A stretch of 64,000 bases of DNA, taken from NCBI GenBank assembly GCA_003117195.1, contig BDSI01000015.1, forward strand, positions 1,179,001 through 1,243,000, given 5' to 3'. Of this stretch, positions 40,201 to 48,200 are shown one piece after another (the first letter of the stretch is position 1; each line of letters begins with the position of its first letter). Made by a program: the position numbers and the translations under genes. The notes under the pieces were generated by a model. It was not told the origin of the DNA. It saw nothing but the letters and a program-made list of their open reading frames with translations, and did no database searches. Origin of the DNA: Eudorina sp. 2006-703-Eu-15. Its lineage: Eukaryota; Chlorophyta; Chlorophyceae; Chlamydomonadales; Volvocaceae.

Positions 40201-42112
40201 GCGGAATCCGCACACCCCAGCGGAATCCGCACAGCCCAGCGGAATCCGCACACCCCAGCGGAATCCGCACACCCCAGCGGAATCCGCACAGCCCAGCGGA
40301 ATCCGCACACCCCAGCGGAATCCGCACACCCCAGCGGAATCCGCACACCCCAGCGGAATCCGCACCAAGGACCTCCTCCCGGCCCGCAACCCGCCTTCTT
40401 CACGCGGCCATGCACACTCAGATAACTCGCACCCAGCCCCTCCACACCCCAGCTTCGTTGGTGACATGCTTCGCGCTTGAGCAGCCAAACTCCCCAACGT
40501 TCTTGACGGCACCCCCGCAGACCGCGGTCGACTTCGTGTCGCCCGAGGCGGTGGCGGAGTCGCTGGACATGGCCGCCCGGCTCCGGCGGATGCCCCGCGA
40601 GCCGTACAAGGATGACTACGTGCCCACGCAGGACACGCACTGCGACAGACTGCAGGTACGGTCGGGCACGTGCCGTTGTACGACAGACCGGCGCAGGCAC
40701 TTGCCTGCCCGCCTGCCTGTCTCGCCTGCCTCGCCGCCAGCCTGCCGTGTCACCGCCGGCCGCTGTAGCAGGTACCGGTCTGGGAGGTGTACCCAGATCG
40801 GATCACAAATCATAAGATGTGATCTGTGATCAGATCCGCCATCTGATGTGCCATGTTGTCTGAAGATCTATCTGGAGATCAGATCTTCAGATGACGGATC
40901 AAATGATAGACCAGATCAGATCGGACCGGGTCAGCGGACGTGGCCTGTTGAGACCCGACATTGCGGAGTGCTGGGTCCGGATCTGGGTGCAGAGCCCGGC
41001 GCGCCCACTGCCGCCCATCCCCCCCCGTCCCAATCCAACGGACTCACCATCGTAGGCCGCCGCTGCTTGCAGTTGGACCTCGCCTTACCTCGCCGGTCTT
41101 TTCTGTCTAGTATCAGTTTCTGACACTCATGGCGGGGTTGAACTTGCCAGGAATACAGCATCAGAAATTGATACCAGATAATAAACCCGAGCCAACCGCA
41201 CATGGACTCGCACGCACATGTCTGCCGTACATGGCTTTCTCTGCCCACTCCCCAAACGCTTCACCCCGCCCCTGTGCCTGCCCGCGCCCGCGCCCGCGCC
41301 CCCGCCGCCTCCCCCTGCCCGCGCCCCCCCCCCGCCTCCCCCCCGGCCCCCGCCCCCCGCTGCCCCAGGGCCTCCTGATCGCGATGAGCTCCACCCTGGA
41401 GCACTACCGGGTGCTGCACCCCGGTGGCTACCGGGCGCCCTCCGAGGCCGCCAGGGTCAGGGAGCGGGAGGGCGAGGGCGAGGGCGAGGGCGCCAAGGGG
41501 GCCGCCGCACCGTCGCCGTCCGCCGCAGCGGCAGCAGCGGCGGTGGCGGTGGCCCCCAGCGACCGCTCCGGCCGCCGCAGTGGTGGCGGCGGTGGCGGCC
41601 GCCTCAGCGGTGGCGGCCGCGGCGGCCGTGGCTTCAAGCGCCCCCGGGCATTGGCCGAGGCGGCCTCGCAGCAGGAGGTGGAGGCCGGGAGCCGCGGCCG
41701 CGGCCGGGGCGGCGGCCGGGGCGGCGGCCGGGGCGGCGGCCGGGGCGACGGGCCGGGGGAGGAGAGCGGCGGGCGAGGGAGGGGAGCCCGGGGCGGGCGA
41801 GGCGGCCGAGCGCGGGGCCGCGGGAGGTCGCCGGGCACGCGGCGCCGCACCCCCCGGCGAGTGATTATGGGGGGAGAGGATACCGCGTCCGAGCAGGGCG
41901 ATGAGGAGGCAGCGAAGGACGGGGAGAAGGCCGCTGATGCCGGGGTGGGTGGGCGGACGGACGACGTAAGGGCACGGGGGGAGCAGCGGCAGCAGCAGCG
42001 GCAGCGGCAGCACGAGGAGGGCGAGGACGAGGATGAGGTGGAGATCGTGGAGGTGGAGGAGGACGAGGAGGAGGACGAAGACGAGGAGGAGGGGGAGATG
42101 TTGATGGCGTAG
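18701..42112 (+). CDS. KDM3/IBM1-type JmjC histone H3K9 demethylase, giant form
   Basis: Twenty-two exons join in phase to 3,911 residues: 18701-18717, 18959-23453, 24876-25788, 26338-29351, 29826-30109, 30414-30561, 31134-31405, 31963-32206, 32635-32899, 33236-33365, 33827-33977, 35991-36070, 36678-36810, 37144-37236, 37625-37762, 38118-38305, 38726-38791, 39173-39227, 39607-39681, 39936-40031, 40521-40655 and 41369-42112. The family removes H3K9me1/2 in the nucleus using Fe(II) and 2-oxoglutarate. Domain order: RS-rich start (residues about 10-75), poly-Gln (near 19620-19725), long Ala/Gly/Pro-rich regions, RING-like Cys block (exons 5-6, KCPRCRGICPCRWCRHRSG), a second Cys cluster (exons 7-8), then JmjC (exons 11-21). 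Iron ligands are His3474 and Asp3476 (in TKLHMDMSDAVN) and His3609 (in PAGCPHQVRNL). The tail has GRGGG repeats and an acidic end. Plant relatives are near 1,000 residues. The start exon and exon 4 acceptor are the least certain parts. Confidence 0.88.
18959..23453 (+). other. Giant exon 2: RS, poly-Gln and Ala/Gly/Pro low-complexity N-terminus
   Basis: This single 4.5-kb exon codes about 1,498 residues. It starts with an Arg/Ser-rich stretch (REHRSRSRSRSRSRSRTRS), followed by a Gln tract interrupted by His, Glu and Arg, then very long Ala-, Gly- and Pro-rich sequence. Near its end lies a more ordered-looking segment (HLSIPSDRLRELLGRPP) with an LxxLL-like motif. The opposite strand and other frames are also open for hundreds of codons, an effect of the GC-rich repeats. 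The in-frame stop at 23532-23534 falls inside the following intron. RS regions bind RNA or splicing and nuclear proteins in other families; any role here is inference. Confidence 0.8.
23586..23625. repeat. Dispersed repeat family D, copy 1
   Basis: The short segment GTTAAATTG-AAAA-GAAATAAACCC-AAGAACG, in the intron after exon 2 of the JmjC gene, recurs at 32220-32260 in a later intron of the same gene with a few substitutions. Confidence 0.6.
24099..24191. repeat. (CCCT)n tract
   Basis: About 23 tandem CCCT units with one interruption lie in the intron between exons 2 and 3 of the JmjC gene. Confidence 0.95.
24283..24617 (+). repeat. (CA)n tract plus dispersed repeat family B, copy 1
   Basis: The (CA)n run at 24283-24328 is followed by a roughly 290-bp element that begins CGCCTGCTTGCAGGTGGG and ends TGCCTGCTTAAGCAACACAC. 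Inverted copies lie at 34246-34531 and 34811-35072, and a fragment at 33561-33600. Both ends of each copy touch short CA or TG runs. It sits in the intron before exon 3 of the JmjC gene. No reverse transcriptase or tRNA-like promoter boxes could be recognised, so SINE or non-autonomous element status is inference. Confidence 0.75.
24651..24701. repeat. 51-bp conserved dispersed segment, copy 1
   Basis: The segment from GGGCCCGTTGGAACACCCG to CCACCTTGTAACGGTTAC is found again at 63193-63243 with only about three differences. The two copies are almost 39 kb apart, one in a JmjC-gene intron and the other downstream of all genes. Confidence 0.8.
26107..26185. repeat. Dispersed repeat family E, copy 1
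   Basis: This segment, with TCTGGCAGCAACGCAGTTTG at 26151-26170, matches 29702-29790 in the next intron (TCTGGCAGCAGCGCAGTTTG). An inverted fragment lies at about 31459-31500. All are in introns of the JmjC gene, two of them shortly before an exon. Confidence 0.65.
29702..29790. repeat. Dispersed repeat family E, copy 2
   Basis: Homologous to 26107-26185. It lies immediately before the C-rich polypyrimidine tract and acceptor of the exon that starts at 29826. Confidence 0.65.
29826..32206 (+). other. RING-like and Cys-rich zinc-binding blocks of the KDM3-type protein
   Basis: Exons 29826-30109 and 30414-30561 code CHSC...CEWC...C-V-S-C-H, then KCPRCRGICPCRWCRHRSG. This spacing matches the RING-like zinc block that precedes JmjC in plant IBM1/JMJ25-type proteins. 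The codon AG|C across this intron restores the Cys-Ser-Cys reading and fixes the splice sites. Exons 31134-31405 and 31963-32206 add CDRCATSLPGLHR and SCQACRREFCPACCRDLRR, the second cluster seen in the same plant proteins. All expected Cys residues appear present. Confidence 0.85.
32220..32260. repeat. Dispersed repeat family D, copy 2
   Basis: Contains GTTAAATTGTAAAAAGAAAT and then AAACCCAAAGAACG. It is the counterpart of 23586-23625 and lies just after the donor of exon 31963-32206. Confidence 0.6.
33561..35470. repeat. Cluster of repeat copies filling introns 10 and 11 of the JmjC gene
   Basis: In order: a family B fragment (33561-33600), a family C copy (33660-33725), exon 33827-33977, a (GT)n tract with TATG interruptions (34133-34245), inverted family B copy 2 (34246-34531), inverted family B copy 3 (34811-35072, with an internal deletion), family A copy 3 (35079-35199) and family A copy 4 (35350-35470). 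Nothing coding was seen between 33978 and 35990. The cluster makes intron 11 about 2 kb, far longer than its neighbours. Confidence 0.75.
38118..40655 (+). other. Catalytic core of the JmjC domain (six exons)
   Basis: Exon 38118-38305 carries the first His (38160-38162) and Asp (38166-38168) iron ligands in TKLHMDMSDAVN. Exons 38726-38791, 39173-39227 and 39607-39681 give WDIWAPG, LTAHKGEFVHHG and DQSFFLSRKHRDQLW. Exon 39936-40031 carries the last iron-binding His (39999-40001) in EAVFIPAGCPHQVRNL. Exon 40521-40655 continues TAVDFVSPEAV. The order and motifs agree with the KDM3 branch of JmjC enzymes. No catalytic residue is missing, so an active enzyme is expected. Confidence 0.88.
40196..40368. 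repeat. 19-bp minisatellite in a JmjC-gene intron
   Basis: About nine tandem copies of CCCAGCGGAATCCGCACAC lie in the intron between exons 39936-40031 and 40521-40655. Units alternate between ACAG and ACAC at one position. Confidence 0.95.
40833..40900. repeat. Nested GATC-rich inverted repeats
   Basis: In the last intron of the JmjC gene, 40859-40869 (TCTGAAGATCT) is the exact reverse complement of 40881-40891. The segment at 40833-40848 (GATCCGCCATCTGATG) also pairs, with two mismatches, with 40885-40900, which gives a competing hairpin. The surrounding 40800-40925 is dense in GATC. Confidence 0.8.
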
Positions 42113-43826
42113 AGGGGGGACTGAGTGGCTGAGAGGGGGCACAGCCCCCTCCGGTCCGGGGGGCGCCTCCACGCGGTCGGGGCTGACGGGCATGTCCCGG
42201 ACCCCCTGGAGCGCCCTCTTGGGGTCGGGGAGTCGTGGGGGGGTGGCGGCGGCGGCACCCACGAGAAGAGGGCGGCGTGGCTGGCCTCGCCTCGCAGCCG
42301 TCCCTTCCTTGCGGGGACGGCGGGGGGATGGCGGGCAGCGCGACTGAGTACGGCGGCTCCTCCCTACGTTGGCCCTGTATGCGGCCGTGTACGTTAAGAT
42401 TGCGCACGGTGTGATGTTGGGAGTGGAAAACAGCATGTTTGCATCGCTCTTATCGGAGACGTGACATCATGTCAGGTTGAGCTTTCTTCGCGGGTGAGTG
42501 ATGACACGGCCATGGACATTGGTGCCATGCATACCGTTGACGTGGATGTTTGCATACCCCTCGTTGGTTTGGTGGTTAGTTAGTTGGTTGGTTGGACCGT
42601 CGCCTGGGGGCCGGATACCTGCTGCCCAACTGGAGGGGGACAACCTAACTGCCGGGGGCGCAGAGCTGGGGATCGTGACAGGGCTAGGCAGGGGCAGGGC
42701 TGGACTGGACTGGGCAGACCAGGACAAGGAGTTCCGGTTTGGGCAGCGAGGTCTGCGTGTGGTGCGGCATAACAGTTTTCTTAGGGGCATGTTGATCCGG
42801 GTCTGGTCATTGGAGGGTGTCTTTGGGGCGAGCCAGGCTCATGTACCGCCGCCGTATACTCGGTGGCGGGACACGACGTACTCGCACGTACTTGCACGTA
42901 CTTGCACTCGCGAGGGAGTACCGTAATGGGCAGAACAGCTGTTTGAGGGCTTTAGTCGGGGGGTTAACGGGGAGGCAGATGTACACCCAAATCGCTCAAG
43001 TGGTTGAGTGCCTGTCTGTGGTTTCTAGGGTTTGGCATTCACGAGGGGTGGCTGACTGATTGAGCGTGTTGATACCGGTACGACACATTTCGTGTACGGG
43101 TAATGTACGATTCAGTAAGTAAGGCAACGTGCTGACTCTGGAAGGAGGCGCGCACAGCACTTTGCGGCCGTCGGAATGTTGCGCAGCGTCCGGTTGCGGT
43201 TGCGTGTGTTAAGTCCAGCCGTGGGCCAACATCTTCCTTAAGGGACTCGCAGATAGTTTTGGGACCTTGGAGTTCGGTACGGCAGTCGCGGCTCCGGCCC
43301 TTTCTTACTGGTTACTACTGCACAACGGAGCGCACAGCTCTTACCAGTTGGTGTGATCCGGAGCTTTGGGGCCATGCACGGGAGAAATCCCACACATTTG
43401 TCGTTGTGGCTGGTTCTTCAGAACGGAGTTGGTGGAGGGGGAGGAGGGAACTAGCCCAACCCGCGTGACTCTGATAGTCTGACGGCAACTCTTTCGCAAC
43501 ATAACGCCCACGAGGTTGGTGCTGCACTCATGTCGGTTAGGGGGCTGGATCGTACGGAGGGGTCGCGCTCTAACGGGTCTAGGGCGGGTGGCGCCTCGAC
43601 ATTCGACTACCCACAGTCGAGCTACACTCTTGAGCATTACACAGTCACTCTTGAGCACCACACAGTCTACGAGAAATTGAGACTGGGAATGTTTGACGGA
43701 TTTCCATGTTGGACAGTGTGTGGGCGGGCGGGCGGTGTCGCACCCCCTCAGACCCTCCGGACTCTCGACCGATTAAGGTTTCATTCCAAGAGCGCTTGGC
43801 CGTGATCCCCAGGATGTGTGATGAAG

Positions 43827-43915
43827 CCACTGTGATGCCGTACCTTGCTGCAGCTGGGCCCACTGTGATGCCGTACCTTGCTGCAGCTGGGCCCACAGTG
43901 ATGCCGTACCTAGCG
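43827..43915. repeat. 33-bp tandem repeat
   Basis: The unit around GTGATGCCGTACCTTGCTGC followed by AGCTGGGCCCAC is repeated almost three times. The third copy is truncated. The 33-bp period keeps one frame open, which is probably coincidental. Confidence 0.9.
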
Positions 43916-44031
43916 TCTGACCGCCGATCAGTCCGCTGTGTGGTTACCGTGTCAGGTACGTCGTGAACCGTGGGGAGGGTCGGGTGTGTGTATTTAGAGA
44001 AGAGACCCGCCTGAGGCGTGTGGGGAGTGTG

Positions 44032-44088
44032 TGTGTTTAGAATTGCAACCCGCCCGCCCGCCCGATCCCAGGTGGCAATATACGTATG
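44032..44088. repeat. Dispersed repeat family C, copy 2
   Basis: Nearly identical to 15972-16020, including TAGAATTGCAACCCGCCCG and GTGGCAATATAC. It is preceded by GTGTGTGT and followed by (GT)n at about 44086-44103. Confidence 0.85.
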
Positions 44089-45258
44089 TGTGTGTGTGTG
44101 TGTGGGGGGGGTCCGTGTCGAGCATTGCCACAGCTGCCATCGGTCCACTCCTGTTCACGGCCCCTGCGCACTTCTGGCCACTGCGCACTTGCCATCAGGT
44201 GTCTAGCCTGCTTACCCGTCGGTGCGTAGCCGCCCACCCATCCATTTGTAAACCACACACCACACCAAACCACAGCACACTTGCGCGCGACCCCTCCGAA
44301 CGCCTCTGTCCCGATCACCTGGTCCTTTCACACGCTGGCCTCGCACGCCGCATCGACCTGCCCAGGGCCCCAGGCCGACCCTCAACAGAACGGAGGGGGT
44401 GCACCCCCGGGTCCCCTCCAATCCGTCAATCAAAACAGCGAGATCGCAAAACACTTTCAGACCGGTAGCAAGGTAGGTGTTGCGGGGTGTTGCGACTGTC
44501 GACAACCAAGCAAAGCGGCGCAACGAGGCGACGGAGAAGAGAGGCGTCGTGCGAATCAAGGGGCCCCATCCCAAGATTGGGTAAGACCCAGCATTGAAAC
44601 ACAATCAAACGCCCTGTCGCATCTCCCCCAGCGCAGTCAGCCAGGGCCGCTGGGCACTACGGCGTTCTGCACATTCACTCCCTGCCGTGCACTTCTGCCG
44701 TACCCAACTCAAGGAGCGGATGGTGGCCTTCCGTGAAATCCATGCCACAGGGCTCGTCCAGTCGTACGGCAATCCGACCGGCAGCGACTGGTTGGCAACG
44801 CGATACGACCACCGCCGTCCGATTGGGGACCTCCAAGCACCTTCGAGCTTCCTCGCCCCCGCTGGTCCGACCCCTCAGGTCATGTCCACGGTCCCGAGAG
44901 AAAGGAACCCCTCAGGCGTCCCCCCGCGCCCCTTTCCCCCAGACGTGCGCCTGGCCCTCCCCGCTCCCGGGAGGCCGCCTATTCCGCTTGAATCCGCCCA
45001 GCAGGGCGTGTGGGTGTGGGCCTGGCCCGGAGGGGAGTGGGCGGTTCGCGCCGCCCACCCGCCCGTCCGACCCGACCCGATCTCCCGCCCTTCCTCGTTC
45101 CCGCCCGATCCGAAGTATGCGCCCCCCCTCCTTCACAGCATGCCGATCCGCGCCCCATCTCCGCCTCCACGACGATCCGCTGCGCCCTCAGCGTCCGATG
45201 GCCCCAACGGCCCGGATATGGCCGCGACACCGGCAGGCCGGCGACACCGGAGGCGCTC

Positions 45259-48200
45259 TCAGAAGCGCTTGATGTCCTTGGGGGGCCGGAAGGGCAGCCC
45301 CGGGTGCGTCTCCGGCGTCGCGTCCGTCACCTCCTTCCACATCTTGACCGTCTTGTCGCCCTCCGCCGTGATCAGGCGGCTGCCCGACATGTCGAAGGCC
45401 ATGTCGTACAGCGTGGCCTCGCTCTCCAGGGAGCCCGGCTGCACCACCGTCTCGTCCTGTTGGAAGCAGTGGCCGCTGCGCCAGTCCCACCACCACAGGC
45501 TGCCGTTGTCGCCGCCTGGGCAAGGGACGGGGCAGCAAGACGGGAGGCAGGGAGGCAAGGGAGGAGGGGAGCAGGGAGCGCGGCAGCAAGGCGAAGGAGG
45601 AGGGCGAGGAAGGAGGTTGAGGAACCAAGGGAGCTGAGGGAGGGCATGCGGGGTGGGAGGGCGCTGGCTGGGCTGAGGGGCAGGTGGGACCCATCGTTCA
45701 TATAAACCTATATATTATACCATATCCGGCATGAAACATTAGTGTTTAACACACATACAGAGGCCTATGCTACGTCGCTGCAAACTCCGGCGGCCGTCTG
45801 CACCCTCCCCCCGTGAAGCGCTCACACCCCGGGGCCCTTTCCCAACCCGACTGAGCTCAGTTGGGGACCGGCTGCGGACACCGGCGCCGCCTGATGGCTC
45901 TACCCACCCATGCCACCACCCACCCAGCCATGCCACCCACCCACCCACCCGTGGCCATGACGCCCTCGTGGTTGATGGCCATGGAGTTGATGATGGCCCG
46001 CTGCTGCGACAGCATGTTGTGCAGGAAGTCGCCGTCCGGCAGCGCCCACTTCTTGATGTTCTCGGCGGACGCGGAGGCGAAGGCGAACTCGTCCGGGTGC
46101 AGCGCCATGGCGCGGATGGACTTCTTGTGGTGCGTCAGCACGGAGCTGGCTCGCCCCTTGCGCAGGTCCCACAGCCGGATGGTGCTGTCGTGGCTGCCGC
46201 TGATCACCTGACAGTGGGGAGGGAGAGGGAGAGCAGACAGGCAAGCAGACGGGTACACAGGTGAGGGGGAGAGCAGACAGGCAAGCAGACGGGTACACAG
46301 GTGAGGGGGAGAGCAGACAGGCACACAGCCAGACAGACGGATCAGACAAGACAGACAGACAGACAGACAGACAGACAGGCAAACAAACACATCAGGCAAG
46401 AAAGGCAAGCAGACATCCCAGAAAGGCAGTCAGCAAGGCTGGGAGGACAGCGCCACCGCGGCCGCCACTACCCGGCGTCAGCCATGCAGGGGGACACTAT
46501 TCGTGACTTCAGGGCCGCGAGCGCATGTTGCGTTGCGCTGAAAGAGAAAAACACCAAACCGGGCCCGCGTTGTGTGCGAATGTGCATTCTGTGTGCCCAA
46601 GGGGCCATGACCTCCTGACACTTGGACTCCGGAATCACCGGAAGCAGGTGGGAATCGAGAGGAGGAGGACGAGGGCTGCTGTTCGCAGACGGGCGCTCGG
46701 CCCCCCTCCCCCCCACGCACAGACATTTGCAGGTTATTATGGTAAGTATTTTGGTCCCTGGGTTGGGTCGGGCGGGTCTCTTCTCTAAACACACAGCCAC
46801 ACACACGCACCTGCGGGTCGGGCGCCTCACTGAGCAGCGAGCACACGGTCTGGTCGTGCCCCGACAGCACCATGGCCTGCACCGCCGTGCGCATGTCCCA
46901 CACGCGCACCACGCTGTCGCGGCCGCCCGTCATGAGGATGTCCAGGTTGGGGTGCAGCGCGATGCAGTACACGCCCGACAGGTGGCCGTGGTACGACCGG
47001 ATAACCTGGAGAGGTGGTTGGGTCGTTGGTTGGTTGCTTAGATAGGAAGATCGGAAGCATGGACTCCAACACATCGTTTCAACACACAGGGCAAATAGGA
47101 GGATCCCTGGGGTCGGGTCGGTCGGTCGGGTCATTGACGTGCTGGTGGTCATTTACCAACCCTAGAAACGTACAAACGGTCGGTTTGGAGTTGGGTATAA
47201 GCTGCTGCCCGGCGTGTGGGAGCCTGGGTCGCGGTGGAGGTGTCGCCGGGTCGCTGGGTGGGGGCAGGTAGGCAAGCAGGCAGGCGGGCAGGCAACGCGG
47301 GGTAGGCTTGCAAGGGCCTCCGCCCTGCCCCAACCAAGGCGCGTCCGCACCCACCTTGTTCTGCTCCAGGTCCCAGCACTTGACCATCTTGTCGAGGCCG
47401 CAAGAGAACATGTAGGGGTGGCGCTTGGAGATGGCAAGGCCGGTGACCTGCGGCCAAGGAGGGTCGAGGGGGTTGAATCAAAAAGAAAACAGCCCAGACA
47501 CACCCAGCCCGGCGACAAATGGTGGAGGGGGTCCGGGGGTTTTAGAGTTGTGGGTTACAGCGAGTTGGTGGGTGTGACGTTGAAGTGAGGACGCGAGGTG
47601 GCGGATGCGAGGCGCCGGGGCAGAGGGCGTTCGTGGCCCCAAAACACCCTAGCGCACCCCGCGGCGAGGGCGGAGGCGCGGAGAGCCCGGACGCAGTCGG
47701 TGTAAACCCCATTTCACGTCGCAAATCAGGACAGCGAAACCGCACACAAAGGAGACCCAAACCCAGACCGATCACCACCCATGTCGGTCGGTCGGGATGG
47801 ACGAAGACGGCGACGCGTTGACCTCGACGGGCCCCTCACCCTCCCCCTCCCGCGGGCGCACCTGCTCTATGTGGCCCGTGAGTGTGAGCTTGAGCTGTCC
47901 ACTGGCCAGGTCCCAGATCTTGATGGTGCGGTCCGCGCTGCCGGTGGCAAACCACTCGTTGCCCGGGTCCACAGCCACACACCGGACCCAGCTGCGGGGA
48001 GGCGGGAGGCGGTGCGGTGGGGAGGCTAGGGCGAGGTGGCCGAGGAAAGGAGGACAGGCGTGTTGTTAAAGAGTTGCAACGGGCTGCGCTGACTACCCAG
48101 CGGCGGATGACGGGGCTGGGGATGACGGGGCTGGGGATGGGGATTGCTGCGGTCAGCGTCCCTCAACACCACCTCCCCAACTCCGTTCCCGCCAGCGCTG

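Larger units (their letters stand above)
42113..45258. other. Intergenic region between convergent JmjC and PRL1 genes
   Basis: The 3' ends of two convergent genes face this 3.1-kb stretch. It holds a 33-bp repeat present nearly three times (43827-43915), a duplicated CACTCTTGAGCA-CACAGT motif (43624-43667) and a family C repeat next to GT runs (44032-44088). Open frames, for example 44594-45637, show no domain and overlap the end of PRL1. No further gene could be supported. Confidence 0.6.

Noticed and set aside
40196..40368. Regular repeats considered as a CRISPR array
   Set aside because: The units are head-to-tail with no spacers and lie in a eukaryotic intron. It is a minisatellite.
44594..45637. 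347-codon plus-strand open frame
   Set aside because: It runs antisense through the last PRL1 exon, has no domain and is Pro/Arg/Ser-biased by GC content.
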